A stretch of 64,000 nucleotides of DNA from Sipunculus nudus (GCA_026874595.1 CM049318.1:4605741-4669740), one strand, 5' to 3'. Positions 22,169 through 34,920 are shown, numbered from the stretch's first letter. Notes: generated by a model not told the origin, from the sequence alone. Numbers and translations are program-made.

Positions 22169-23946
22169 GCACATTGCATATCCAAAAAGTAAGGTGAATA
22201 AGCTGGCACTTTGGTAACCAACCATAATGTAATTAACTGTGAGATAATTTAAATTACAAAGAATATTTTGGATATGGAAATCATGAAGCATGGGAATGTA
22301 TCCTTGGAACGAACATTCAGGCAATCATTAATGATTTTGTAGAGTCCTGTAATTCTACATAACTCGTAAATATCCCAAACCTTTCAAACTCAATGAAAAT
22401 TCAGAGGTGGGATATCCACACCCCGGCTCAGGTAAAGTGTTCTAGCCGATCTAGGAGGCTTTTATTAATAACTCTCTCATTCTGAGGTAATAGGGATCCA
22501 GGGAAACTCGGAAACCAATGATAATAGCAGGCATCCATGTGGGATCTGTCCAGTGTTAAGGGGTGAAAAAAATGTGGGTGGATGCCTTTGCCAAATTTTA
22601 ATGGGGAGATCATTTGGAAGGTCATCTAGGTCACAAGGTTTAAATTTTGTGTTTTCCTTATTTGGTGTAATATAGGCCACTCTTATATGTAAGTTGTCCA
22701 TAATATCAAATTATTTTGTTGATAAAGATATTAAATTTAGTGTTGCAAACTGTTTACATTGAAAAACAATGAAACAAAAAATTGTTAATTTACTACAAAA
22801 GATTGTGATTTCATTGAATATGTAATTTGTGTTTGCACACTTCACAGTCTGGTCGTCCTGTCCGTGTGTTTGTCCGTCACACTTCTCTGAGATGTCTGAT
22901 TACACGGACTTAAAGCGTTATCCATTTATAATGCCTGGGCCACATCGGAATTGTATTTTGTGCCCTGCGACTGTGACCACCAGGGACTACTTCTTTTTTT
23001 TTTGTTATAGATTTCAGTTTGTTCTCAGTGTTAACGTGTATTGACATTTTTACAATAGCACATTGCATATCCAAAAAGTAAGGTGAATAAGCTGGCACTT
23101 TGGTAACCAACCATAATGTAATTAACTGTGAGATAATTTAAATTACAAAGAATATTTTGGATATGGAAATCATGAAGCATGGGAATGTATCCTTGGAACG
23201 AACATTCAGGCAATCATTAATGATTTTGTAGAGTCCTGTAATTCTACATAACTCGTAAATATCCCAAACCTTTCAAACTCAATGAAAATTCAGAGGTGGG
23301 ATATCCACACCCCGGCTCAGGTAAAGTGTTCTAGCCGATCTAGGAGGCTTTTATTAATAACTCTCTCATTCTGAGGTAATAGGGATCCAGGGAAACTCGG
23401 AAACCAATGATAATAGCAGGCATCCATGTGGGATCTGTCCAGTGTTAAGGGGTGAAAAAAATGTGGGTGGATGCCTTTGCCAAATTTTAATGGGGAGATC
23501 ATTTGGAAGGTCATCTAGGTCACAAGGTTTAAATTTTGTGTTTTCCTTATTTGGTGTAATATAGGCCACTCTTATATGTAAGTTGTCCATAATATCAAAT
23601 TATTTTGTTGATAAAGATATTAAATTTAGTGTTGCAAACTGTTTACATTGAAAAACAATGAAACAAAAAATTGTTAATTTACTACAAAAGATTGTGATTT
23701 CATTGAATATGTAATTTGTGTTTGCACACTTCACAGTCTGGTCGTCCTGTCCGTGTGTTTGTCCGTCACACTTCTCTGAGATGTCTGATTACACGGACTT
23801 AAAGCGTTATCCATTTATAATGCCTGGGCCACATCGGAATTGTATTTTGTGCCCTGCGACTGTGACCACCAGGGACTACTTCTTTTTTTTTTTTGTTATA
23901 GATTTCAGTTTATTCTCAGTTTTAACGTGTATTGACATTTTTACAA
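22169..23946 (+). repeat. Direct tandem duplication of 889 bp downstream of copy 2
   Basis: Bases 22169-23057 recur as 23058-23946 with almost no differences apart from the length of a T-run and two or three substitutions. The join reads caatag/cacattgc. Both copies lack about 22 bp ('gagcactggtgactgtgg' region) that other units keep, so that deletion came first. It is unique to unit 2 and recent. Confidence 0.92.
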
Positions 23947-24507
23947 TAGCTTTTTAGTTATACTCTTGCCATTGCAGTGATATCAACTTTTACTTTCTTT
24001 CTTATTGTAATTAAGCAGATCAAGTCTTACATGGACGCATTCTAATTTTTCATTTGTGATAGTGCTTGCTGGTGTTTATTCATTTTTATACTGTTTTTTC
24101 AAGTAACTTTATTTAAATATAGAGCTTAAGAGAGAATAAAAGAACAAGTATGTACATGCTACTATACTGACTATTATTTCAAGAATAAAATTATAATAAA
24201 TAATTGCGAAAAAGGATATATATCGCTGCTGTTTGGGGTGTTATTAAATAATAAATGTTCCTATGACCAGCAATAAACCTACTCTGGAATCAGTAGCACC
24301 CTAGCTTTCATTGGTTCCATATTAGTAAATAACATTTTTAAACCGAATACGCTTCTCACTGGGGTATATTCAAAGAAAAGGGAGTATTGACGTTTGAAAT
24401 ACCAACACTTTCTTCCATACCAAGGGTTATTTGATATAAGTGCAAAAGGAATGTTAAGTATGTGTATTCAACACAGGATCAAATGCTTTGAATCGATGTC
24501 ATGGTCC

Positions 24508-25165
24508 AGCTCCGGATCCCGAGGGGGGGGGGGGGTTGCATGGGGTCTAGGACCCCCTCCTTTTTAGTCGCAACAACTATTTTTAGGGTTTAAACTTAAT
24601 TTTAAAGGGACATAATCAGGAGCAATATTATTCCTGTTCTTTCACACTATCAGTTCAAATTTGCTTTATACAAAAATCCCAGTAAAACCATTCCAGTACA
24701 GTCTCATTTCCTCTCATACGACTGTTAAATACCTTGTCATAGCCCTGCCTGTTGGTAAACACAGTCTTGGGGAACACGCACTGTTTCAGCCAGCGGGAAC
24801 ATGTATTTCATTTTTTGAGCCAAGCCAGTCAGGGCATCTCCTGATTGGCGCGTGTTGTGGCTCCGCGCAGCACACGGCCCAACGCACTGTGTTTATATTT
24901 ACACCTGCGATCGCGCCCGGTTCACTGTTTTTAAAACTCGTTTACAGAAGTAAGCAAACGGTTTCAAGGCAATATTTTGGCAGGTACAGATTTTTTTAAA
25001 GGGAAGAAGCTATTTTTCGTGTTAACTCAACATGCTTTATAGGTGATTGGGCCCCTTTAAGCCAGGACCAAATGCCTGTATGGACCAGAGGACATTTTTT
25101 ATGTTTTCCTTTTAGTCTGCCTGGGCTGGACACTTATTTTTCCCATATCTTGGATCTGAACCAGT
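24508..25165. mobile_element. GGATCC-family MITE with nested element, spacer 2-3
   Basis: Same insertion as at 16521-17150, flanked by GGTCC at 24503-24507 and 25166-25170, with a 13-base G-run (24523-24535). The nested TTTAAAGGG element spans about 24601-25060 and is 28 bp longer than in spacer 1-2 ('caaatttgctttatac' segment). The insertion predates the unit duplication. Confidence 0.6.
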
Positions 25166-25212
25166 GGTCCACAGTGAAAAAAAAATATTTAAGCATATCG
25201 GGTATGTGGAAA

Positions 25213-25424
25213 AGGTGGAGAAGAAATGCCTCACCCCATCGTGTGTGTTGAAATAAGGCGGAGGAGGAATATCTAAGCCTGTCATGTGTGCTAAAATAAG
25301 GCGAAGAAGAAATTTCCCATAGCTTTTCGTGTGTGCTGAAAGAAGGCGAAGATAAAATACCTCAGCCTGTCGTGTGTGTGAAAATAATACAAATAGATAT
25401 ACCTCGTGTGTGAGGAAATAAGGT
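25213..25424 (+). repeat. 44-bp minisatellite, about 5 units (spacer 2-3)
   Basis: Near-identical to 17198-17410, including unit-specific variants, so it was copied as a block. Confidence 0.75.
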
Positions 25425-25527
25425 GTAACTCCAGATGTTTTTCTCTTTGGTGAAGTAGAGATTTACAGAACATGCGGGGTCCACGGAGTCACAGTCCTTT
25501 ACATGTATCTTTTTAGGGGGAGTTTGA

Positions 25528-25530
<3 letters not shown>

Positions 25531-25579
<49 letters not shown>
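25531..25579. repeat. (TA)n microsatellite
   Basis: Orthologous to the run at 17516-17550 but longer. Confidence 0.95.
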
Positions 25580-26238
25580 TCATAAGACTGAACTTGCGAT
25601 TCACCTTGTTTTTACATATGAGGTGACCAATTTACAGAAAGAAAAAAAAAACCCTTACAGCTACCATCACCAAATAATAAAAATGACGTATATTTTTTTC
25701 CTGCACCACCTGTAGTGTCGTACCTTCTCTTAAGTTAAAAGGTATTATCTACTTTCTTGGGTAATGCGGACAATGTTTAAGCTTCATATCATGGTTTGCC
25801 ATCACTCTCTGAAATTTTAGTTGAATGAGACTTCTTCTTTGAAACTGAAACCTATGTTGTAATATTGAGACGCAACATGTAACTTTCCTCTTTATTTGTA
25901 TCGGATTTATTTAATCAGGTTTTGTTCTCTCGAGTTATCTGTATCTTTGTATGTGTTGCAAGTAGGCCAGGGTCGCCGGTCACCGTCATTGTGTTTTGAG
26001 GCAATTGGGAAATCTAGAGTTGTCACCGATTGCGCCGCTTTGAAGTATTCGATTGTAGTGAAGACATTAATTTCAGACTATTAATTATTTAGCGCTAGTC
26101 TTAGTAACGAAGCAGTCGCAGGCTTTGTATAAGTCTTATGAAAATATAGACGAGCCTTCAGGGTAGAAACGAAGCAAAGAGGACCGCATGGTGTCCAGGA
26201 ACTAGCCAGCCGGCCGGCAGTTAGGGGACCAGTGCACC

Positions 26239-26634
26239 AGCGCCGCATATCAGGGCAAAGTACCGCCTATCGGGCAAATTACGCCTGTCGGGGTCAAGTA
26301 CCACCACTCGGGGTCAATTGTCGCCAGTCGGGGTCCGGTTGCGCCTGTCTGGGTCAAGTATCGCCAGAAATGCCGCCAGTAAAGTACCCCAAGTCGGGGC
26401 AAGTGCTGCCTGTTGGGGTCAACTGTCTTCAGTTGGGGTCAAGTGCCGCTATTCGGGGTCAAGTGCTGCCAGGTGGGGCTAAGTACCGCCTGACGGGGTC
26501 AAGTGCCGCCTGTCGGGGTCAAGTACCACCACTAGGGATCAAGTGCCGCCAGTCGGGGTTAAATGCCGCCAGTCGGGGTAAAGTGCCGCCAGTTGTTGTG
26601 AAGTGTCGGCAGTCGGGGTCCACTATTGCCAGTT
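26239..26634 (+). repeat. 20-bp GC-rich minisatellite (spacer 2-3)
   Basis: Orthologous to 18211-18640 but with a 33-bp deletion, which happens to keep the long open frame (26232-26729, 165 codons). No in-frame ATG. Confidence 0.7.
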
Positions 26635-27121
26635 CAGGAGGGTCTGGAGACTATTTAACCGGACTTTGTGATTTACTTGAGTTTTATCTATTTTATTTAC
26701 ACCTTACTTACGAAATCACCTCAAGATAGTAACCCCTACTACTTTTCAATTCTACTAAACATACGTGGACAGTCTTGACTGACAGTTGTACTGATTGGCT
26801 ACCTTATCTCAGTATGTATACATTTATACATGTGCATTTACTATGGATGACAGCTACCGCTAATACTGATGAACCTCTCACGAAAGGATTGCAATAGCCA
26901 AACAACGACTGAGGTATAGTCTTATGTATAAATGAGTAATGTTCCGATAACCACTTCTCTGAAATCAGTAACATCCTAGCTTTCCCCATGGAAGCTACAC
27001 AATTAAATATTCTGAGGCTATATGCATTACCACAACTGTCTGCTCAAACCGAATATTCCCATTAGGGTATATATGCGTATGTAAGTGATCATGGACATTT
27101 GAGTAAAGATAGTATGTATAC

Positions 27122-27161
<40 letters not shown>

Positions 27162-27656
27162 GCACCAAATTACTAAATGGAATTTTTAATGCATACCAAT
27201 GACATATTTGCTTCATGAGCAGAAGGAATGTTAAATGTGTGTATATTGAGTGCAGGAACAAATGCTCGGTATTCATGAAATGGTCAATAAAGATTAAATA
27301 CAACCGCTAGATTGTGTTTGTGAAAATAAGGTGAAACTCGAGAGAATTTTCTGGTTGGCGAAGAAGAGATTGGCAGAATGGTGGGGCAGCGAGACACAGT
27401 CACATGTCTATTATATAGGGGAGATTGAAACGGAATATGAAAAGCCTTCGTTGAAAAATAGGATGAATGTATGTATGTAAGTATATATATATATGGATTG
27501 GCAATTTAGCTAAATATTTTGTTTATGAAATAAAACGGACCTCATGAATGTCAAATTTATATATTAAAGGTAGCTTTCCTGTAGGCTTTCAACGCTAGTA
27601 TAGATTAACATTAGGTGATTAATCAGAGCAATTTACCTATCATGTGGTTGAGAGCC
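26635..27656. other. Leader-upstream region of TRIM unit 3
   Basis: Closely matches 18641-19640; contains an expanded (TG)n run at 27129-27157. No exon is seen. Confidence 0.45.
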
Positions 27657-28176
27657 GGGGGGGGGGGGGGGGGGGTATGTGTTCACATTCATATTGAAAG
27701 TGTCACATGCGCAGCTGCTAAAAGGAATCATCACAGCCGCCAATCTGGACTTTGACCCTTGTCAGAGCGAGCGTAAAGAAAATACAGGTACGTACTGGTA
27801 CAATACAAAAGTTGGTTCCTGTGTCCCAACCAAGCCGATTCCGCAAAGCCAACAACTTTTAGAATAGATAGTGTACAGTATGTACTTTCTGATATGCTTA
27901 CAGATTCATTTATGTGGTGACTGACACATTAAGCGAAAGCGTCCATGTTAAATGAATCAAGTAATTGCGTCCACTTTTATTAAACTCGTCATTTATAGTA
28001 AATATAATGATCGGGAAAAGTAATTTCCAGTTCGGGCCCGCTCAGGTAAGCATGACCTCTACAATTTTGCTTTTGTGAGTATTTGATTAAGGCAATGATT
28101 AATAATACATGTGGGCCGTTAAGTCTTTTATAATTTTTTGCAGATTACTCTAAAAAAACTGAGTAAATTAATAATA
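27657..28176 (+). other. Leader exon remnant and intron upstream of TRIM copy 3
   Basis: A 19-base G-run (27657-27675) replaces the start of the signal-peptide exon. The rest of the exon is kept to the donor at 27787/27788, with one N-glycosylation sequon changed (NIT to IIT). The acceptor ends at 28143 and the TRIM ATG is at 28177. Confidence 0.5.
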
Positions 28177-30006
28177 ATGGCAACGCCTGGAGACACCTCA
28201 CTAATCCAGTGCTCGATCTGTTACAACAGCAAAGTTAATCGACAGCCGAGGGTGCTACCATGTCAACATTCTTTCTGTAAAGATTGTCTCTCATCATGGC
28301 ATAACCAGCGTCGCAAAAATGACTGCTACGGAAACCCTACGGTAAACTGCCCAACCTGTCGATCAAATGCAAAACTACCGTCTGGTGGCATCAAAGCTCT
28401 CCCTATTGATATTAACTTTGGGAAAATATTTGAAGTTATGAACAAAACTCAACGTCAAGCACAGTGTCACGTATGCTGGCAAGAGAAGAACTTTAAGGGA
28501 GTTGTTTGTGAAACTTGTAACTTGTTAATGTGTGAAGGGTGTGGTAACAAGCACAAGCAGGTCGCCCTGTTTTCATCACACGTGGTGAGGAAATCATTTT
28601 GTCAAGTCCATTTTCACGGATACCATTGGTTTTATACTACCTGTTCACGGGGACTTTGTGCTGAATGTGTGCATTTAGGGCAGCATGCAAATCATGAAGT
28701 GAAAGACCTAAATATAGGCATTGCTGATATGAAGAAGAAACTAGACGAGGCAACCGAATTGTTAAAAACGCCACTATCCCGACATGACAAAGAAATAGCT
28801 GCAACACGTCATGAGTGCGGAGCACATGAAAATATCCTGCAAATGCTTAGCTTGATGAAGAAGGAGATAGAGAGGATCACTGAATCGGTGGAGAGTCACA
28901 AAGCTTTACATATTTCTCCTGCAGAGAAGCGCTTTAAGGAGAATGGGAAATTGCGTGACGATACTACAGCCATCATTAAACAATCAGAAGACCTGATGAA
29001 ACAGGATGACGATACGTTTCTGATGAAGCTACCCGGTCCGCAAAGAGAAATTATACAAAACAAGACAAGAATCGAAGCTGCACTGGAATTTCTTCCGCAC
29101 CATGTGAGAATGCAGTCTGATATATGTCATCTTGCACATGCGCAAAAAATTGTTGAAACTTTGAGAAACCGCAAAATTGTTTGTGTCATGTCAGAATTGA
29201 TGTCTGTAGCCTCTACGCCTGTATTTAAGATAGACTGTGACGATGAATGTAAGATAAAGAAGCCCTGGCGCTTATGCTTCACGCCAGACGTGGACGTGGT
29301 TGTGTGTGGATACGAGGGAGGGCCTGTGTATAAAGTATTCAAGGATAGAACAAAGAAACAGCTTCACTGTGACGGTGTAGCAGCATGTACATTTGGTACT
29401 GCAGCCTGCGTACGTGGCGACGATGTCTTTGTGATTTCTAAAAAGGGTGACAGTTTTGTCCAGATCAAACAAGACGGAACGGAAGCGATACATGAGCTTA
29501 ATCCACCGATACCAGATTCCCGGGGGATAACAGTACTTGGAGACACGGTTTTAATATTAAATAGCACCATGTTGATCAAACGATCTCTCGCTGACACCCA
29601 ACGGAATAAGGATTTTAGTCTTACTACTTGTATGAACAATTTATTACATGTCACATATAAAGGAAAACCCACACTCTTTATAAGCGACGTGGTGAAAAAC
29701 CAAGTCACTGCTTACAGTGAACACGGCGATGTGTTGTATCGATTTGGAGGGAAAGGGAAAACAGATGGTATGTTTGACTGGCCCCGGGGTAAGACCACGA
29801 TGGGTGACAAGCACCTGCTTGTTGCAGATTGGTCCAACCACAGGATTGTTCAATTTGAATTTGACGGAACCTTCGTGAAGAACCTCCTAACCAAGGAAGA
29901 TGGTACATCAGATCCTGTAGATGTGGCTTTCAAATATCCTTATTTATGGGTTGCAGAACATGAAGCGAACACTGTTTGCTGTTTGAAGCTTTTCAAATGT
30001 CCATAA
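28177..30006 (+). CDS. TRIM-NHL-like RING E3 ubiquitin ligase, copy 3 (609 aa)
   Basis: Very close to copy 2. It differs by an in-frame 6-bp deletion in B-box 1 that removes A-T between G108 and V-V-C (loop shortened by two residues; ligands kept), and by TAT at 28633-28635, which puts tyrosine (residue 153) in place of the B-box 2 cysteine that aligns with C155 of copy 1. RING ligands are intact; the coiled coil and NHL propeller are as in copy 1. The histidine lost in copy 2 is present here. There are no stops. ATG at 28177 has A at -3 and G at +4. It is probably an active RING ligase with a compromised second B-box, a domain that in related TRIMs supports higher-order assembly (family knowledge). 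Confidence 0.88.
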   Translation: MATPGDTSLIQCSICYNSKVNRQPRVLPCQHSFCKDCLSSWHNQRRKNDCYGNPTVNCPTCRSNAKLPSGGIKALPIDINFGKIFEVMNKTQRQAQCHVCWQEKNFKGVVCETCNLLMCEGCGNKHKQVALFSSHVVRKSFCQVHFHGYHWFYTTCSRGLCAECVHLGQHANHEVKDLNIGIADMKKKLDEATELLKTPLSRHDKEIAATRHECGAHENILQMLSLMKKEIERITESVESHKALHISPAEKRFKENGKLRDDTTAIIKQSEDLMKQDDDTFLMKLPGPQREIIQNKTRIEAALEFLPHHVRMQSDICHLAHAQKIVETLRNRKIVCVMSELMSVASTPVFKIDCDDECKIKKPWRLCFTPDVDVVVCGYEGGPVYKVFKDRTKKQLHCDGVAACTFGTAACVRGDDVFVISKKGDSFVQIKQDGTEAIHELNPPIPDSRGITVLGDTVLILNSTMLIKRSLADTQRNKDFSLTTCMNNLLHVTYKGKPTLFISDVVKNQVTAYSEHGDVLYRFGGKGKTDGMFDWPRGKTTMGDKHLLVADWSNHRIVQFEFDGTFVKNLLTKEDGTSDPVDVAFKYPYLWVAEHEANTVCCLKLFKCP

Positions 30007-31639
30007 TAGGTAAACACATGCTAATTCCATAAAATAGAGGATTTGATGTCAACAATTAATTACATTCTTCACTTAAATGACAGTAGAGTTACTTGGTGTA
30101 TGATGAATACCTTTACATTTATCATTTTTATATGACAGTACAACTATATGGCATTAAAATCACAAATTGCACATTGCATATCCAAAAAGTAAGGTGAATA
30201 AGCTGGCACTTTGGTAACCAACCATAATGTAATTAACTGTGAGATAATTTAAATTACAAAGAATATTTTGGATATGGAAATCATGAAGCATGGGAATGTA
30301 TCCTTGGAACGAACATTCAGGCAATCATTAATGATTTTGTAGAGTCCTGTAATTCTACATAACTCGTAAATATCCCAAACCTTTTAAACTCAATGAAAAT
30401 TCAGAGGTGGGATATCCACACCCCGGCTCAGGTAAAGTGTTCTAGCCGATCTAGGAGGCTTTTATTAATAACTCTCTCATTCTGAGGTAATAGGGATCCA
30501 GGGAAACTCGGAAACCAATGATAATAGCAGGCATCCATGTGGGATCTGTCAAGTGTTAAGGGGTGAAAAAAATGTGGGTGGATGCCTTTGCCAAATTTTA
30601 ATGGGGAGATCATTTGGAAGGTCATCTAGGTCACAAGGTTTAAATTTTGTGTTTTCCTTATTTGGTGTAATATAGGCCACTCTTATATGTAAGTTGTCCA
30701 TAATATCAAATTATTTTGTTGATAAAGATATTAAATTTAGTGTTGCAAACTGTTTACATTGAAAAACAATGAAACAAAAAATTGTTAATTTACTACAAAA
30801 GATTGTGATTTCATTGAATATGTAATTTGTGTTTGCACACTTCACAGTCTGGTCGTCCTGTCCGTGTGTTTGTCCGTCACACTTCTCTGAGATGTCTGAT
30901 TACACGGACTTAAAGCGTTATCCATTTATAATGCCTGGGCCACATCGGAATTGTATTTTGTGCCCTGCGACTGTGACCACCAGGGAGCACTGGTGACTGT
31001 GGCACGACTACTTCTTTTTTTTTTTGTTATAGATTTCAGTTTGTTCTCAGTGTTAACGTGTATTGACATTTTTACAATAGCTTTTTAGTTATACTCTTGC
31101 CATTGCAGTGATATCAACTTTTACTTTCTTTCTTATTGTAATTAAGCAGATCAAGTCTTACATGGACGCATTCTAATTTTTCATTTGTGATAGTGCTTGC
31201 TGGTGTTTATTCATTTTTATACTGTTTTTTTCAAGTAACTTTATTTAAATATAGAGCTTAAGAGAGAATAAAAGAACAAGTATGTACATGCTACTATACT
31301 GACTATTATTTCAAGAATAAAATTATAATAAATAATTGCGAAAAAGGATATATATCGCTGCTGTTTGGGGTGTTATTAAATAATAAATGTTCCTATGGCC
31401 AGCAATAAACCTACTCTGGAATCAGTAGCACCCTAGCTTTCATTGGTTCCATATTATTAAATAACATTTTTAAACCGAATACGGTTCTCACTGGGGTATA
31501 TTCAAAGAAAAGGGAGTATTGACGTTTGAAATACCAACACTTTCTTCCATACCAAGGGTTATTTGATATAAGTGCAAAAGGAATGTTAAGTATGTGTATT
31601 CAACACAGGATCAAATGCTTTGAATCGATGTCATGGTCC
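30007..31639. other. Downstream flank of TRIM copy 3
   Basis: Corresponds to 14892-16520 and 22007-24507, in a single copy and with the 'gagcactggtgactgtgg' segment present. No gene is seen. Confidence 0.5.
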
Positions 31640-32285
31640 AGCTCTGGATCCCGGGGGGGGGGGGGGGGGCGGTGCATGGGGTCTAGGACCCCCTCCTTTT
31701 TAGTTGCAACAACTATTTTTAGGGTGTAAACTAAATTTAAAAGGGACATAATCAGGAGCAATATTATTCCTGTTCTTTCACACTATCAGTTCAGTTTTGC
31801 TTTATACAAAAATCCCAGTAAAACCATTCCAGCACACAGTCTCATTTCCTCCCATACGACTGTTTAGTACCTTGTCATAGCCCTGCCTGTTGGTAAACAC
31901 AGTCTTGGGCAACACGCGCTTTTTCAGCCAGCGGGAACATGTATTTCAGTTTTTTGAGCCAAGCCAGTCAGGGCATCTCCTGATTGGCGCGTGTTGTGGT
32001 TCCGCGCAGCACACGGCCCAACGCACTGTGTTTATGTTTACATCTGCGGTCGCGCCCGGTTCACTGTTTTTTAACACTCGTTTACAGAAGTAAGCAAACG
32101 GTTTCAAGGCAATATTTTGGCAGGTACAGATTTTTTAAAGGGAAGAAGCTATTTTTCGTGTTAACTCAACATGCTTAAAGCCAGGACCAAATGCCTGTAT
32201 GGAACAGAGGACATTTTGTTATGTTTTCCTTTTAGTCTGCCTGGGCTGGACACTTATTTTTCCCATATCTTGGATCTGAACCAGT
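31640..32285. mobile_element. GGATCC-family MITE with nested element, spacer 3-4
   Basis: Flanked by GGTCC (31635-31639 and 32286-32290) with a 17-base G-run at 31653-31669. The nested element begins at about 31736 but its right end ('gattgggccccttt') is deleted: the text runs from 'caacatgctt' straight to 'aaagccagg' at about 32175. Confidence 0.55.
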
Positions 32286-32334
32286 GGTCCACGGTGAAAA
32301 AAAAAATATTTAAGCATATCGGGTATGTGGAAAA

Positions 32335-32555
32335 AGGTGGAGAAGAAATGCCTCACCCCATCGTGTGTGTTGAAATAAGGCCGAGAAGGAATATCTAAGC
32401 CTGTCGTGTGTGCTAAAATAAGGCGATGAAGAAATTTCCCATAGCTTGTCGTGTGTGCTGAAAGAAGGCGAACATAAAATACCTCAGCCTGTCGTGTGTG
32501 TGAAAATAATACAAATAGATATACCTCAGCTTGTCGTGTGTGAGGAAATAAGGTG
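32335..32555 (+). repeat. 44-bp minisatellite, about 5 units (spacer 3-4)
   Basis: Orthologous to 17198-17410 with slightly more of the last unit ('cctcagcttgtcgtgtgtgagg'). The long minus-strand frame over it is a by-product of the repeat. Confidence 0.75.
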
Positions 32556-32657
32556 TAACTCCAGATATTTTTCTCTTTGGTGAAGTAGAGATTTACAGAA
32601 CATGCGGGGTCCACGGAGTCACAGTCCTTTACATGTATCTTTTTAGGGGGAGTTTGA

Positions 32658-32660
<3 letters not shown>

Positions 32661-32709
<49 letters not shown>
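32661..32709. repeat. (TA)n microsatellite
   Basis: Uninterrupted TA run, orthologous to those at 17516 and 25531. Confidence 0.95.
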
Positions 32710-32712
<3 letters not shown>

Positions 32713-33370
32713 TGAGACTGAACTTGCGATTCACCTTGTTTTTACATATGAGGTGACAAATTTTCCAGAAAGAAAAAAAAAAACCCTTACACCTACCATC
32801 ACCAAATATTAAAAATGACGTATATTTTTTCCTGCACCACCTGTAGTGTCGTACCTTCTCTTAAGTTAAAAGGTATTATCTACTTTCTTGGGTAAGGCGG
32901 ACAATGTTTTAACTTCATATCATGGTTTGCCATCACTCTCTGAAATTTTAGTTGAATGAGACTTCTTCTTAGAAACTGAAACCTATGTTGTAATATTAAG
33001 ACGCAACATGTAACTTTCCTCTTTATTTGTATCGGATTTATTTAATCAGGTTTGGTTCTCTCGAGTTATCTGTATCTTTGTTTGTGTTGCAAGTAAGCCA
33101 GGGTCACTGGTCACCGTCATTGTTTTGTGAGGCAATCGGGAAATCTAGAGTTGTCACCGATTGCGCCGCTTTGAAGTATTCGATTGTAGTGAAGACATTA
33201 ATTTCAGACTATTAATTATTTAGCGCTAGTCTTAGTAACGAAGCAGTCGCAGGCTTTGTATAAGTCTTATGAAAATATAGACGAGCCTTCATGGTAGAAA
33301 CGAAGCTAAGAGGACCGCATGGTGTCCAGGAACTAGCCAGCCGGCCGGCAGTTAGGGGACCAGTGCACCA

Positions 33371-33799
33371 GCGCCGCATATCAGGGCAAAGCACCGCCTG
33401 TCGGGCAAATTACGCCTGTCGGGGTCAAGTACCACCACTCGGGGTCAATTGTCGCCAGTCGGGGTCCGGTTGCGCCTGTCTGGGTCAAGTATCGCCAGAA
33501 ATGCCGCCAGTAAAGTACCCCAAGTCGGGGCAAGTGCTGCCTGTTGGGGTCAACTGTCTTCAGTTGGGGTCAAGTGCCGCTATTCGGGGTCAAGTGCTGC
33601 CAGTTGGGGCTAAGCACCGCCTGACGGGGTCAAGTGCCGCCAGTCAACTACCGTCAGTCGGGGCAAGTGCCACCTGTCGGGGTCAAGTACCACCACTAGG
33701 GATCAAGTGCCGCCAGTCGGGGTTAAATGCCCCCAGTCGGGGTAAAGTGCCGCCAGTTGTTGTTAAGTGTCGGCAGTCGGGGTCCACTATTGCCAGTTC
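33371..33799 (+). repeat. 20-bp GC-rich minisatellite (spacer 3-4)
   Basis: Orthologous to 18211-18640 (full length). A point change creates an ATG at 33291 in frame with the repeat, giving a 200-codon open frame to 33893. Given its absence in the other spacers I do not call it a gene. Confidence 0.7.
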
Positions 33800-34920
33800 A
33801 GGAGGGTCTGGAGACTATTTAACCGGACTTTGTGATTTACTAGAGTTTTATCTAGTTTATTTACACCTTACTTATGAAATCACCTCAAGATAGTAACCCC
33901 TACTACTTTTCAATTCTATTAAACATACGTTGGCAGTCTTGACTGACAGTTGTACTGATTGGCTACCTTATCTCAGTATGTATACATTTATACATGTGCA
34001 TTTACTATGGATGACAGCTACCGCTAAAACTGATGAACCTCTCACGAAAGGATTGCAATAGCCAAACAACGTCTGAGGTATAGTCTTATGTATAAATGAG
34101 TAATGTTCCGATAACCACTTCTCTGAAATCAGTAACATCCTAGCTTTCCCCATGGAAGCTACACAATTAAATATTCTGAGGCTATATGCATTACCACAAC
34201 TGTCTGCTCAAACCGAATATTCCCATTAGGGTATATATGCGTAGGTAAGTGATCATGGACATTTGAGTAAAGATAGTATGTATACATATATATGTGTGTG
34301 TGTGTGTGTGTAATAGCACCAAATTACTAAATGGAATTTTTAATGCATACCAATGACATATTTGCTTCATGAGCAGAAGGAATGTTAAATGTGTGTATAT
34401 TCAGTGCAGGAACAAATGCTCGGTATTCATGAAATGGTCAATAAAGATTAAATACAACCGCTAGATTGTGTTTGTGAAAATAAGGTGAAACTCGAGAGAA
34501 TTTTCTGGTTGGCGAAAAAGAGATTGGCAGAATGGTGGGGCAGCGAGACACAGTCACATGTCTATTATATAGGGGAGATTGAAACGGAATATGAAAAGCC
34601 TTCGTTGAAAAATAGGATGAATGTATGTATGTATGTATGTATATATATATATGGATTGGCAATTTAGCTAAATATTTTGTTTATGAAATAAAACAGACCT
34701 CATTAATGTTAAATTTATATATTAAAGGTAGCTTTCCTAGTCAATATAATGATCGGGAAAAGTAACTGATCAGGTAATGATCAGGTAAGCATGACTTCTA
34801 CAATTTTGCTTTAATGAGTATTTGATAAATGCAATGATGTATAATGTATGTGGGTGTGTTAAGCCTTTTTGTATTTTTTTTTGCAGATAACTCTGGAAAG
34901 AACCGAGTAAATTAATAATC
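33800..34920. other. Leader-upstream region of TRIM unit 4, leader exon deleted
   Basis: Follows units 2 and 3 until 'gtagctttcct' at about 34737, then joins directly to 'agtcaatataatgatcgg' in the intron, so the whole signal-peptide exon and its donor are missing. From the join on, the intron matches copy 1 (aactgatcaggtaatg, taatgtatgtgggtg) rather than copies 2 and 3. The acceptor ends at 34886. Confidence 0.6.
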
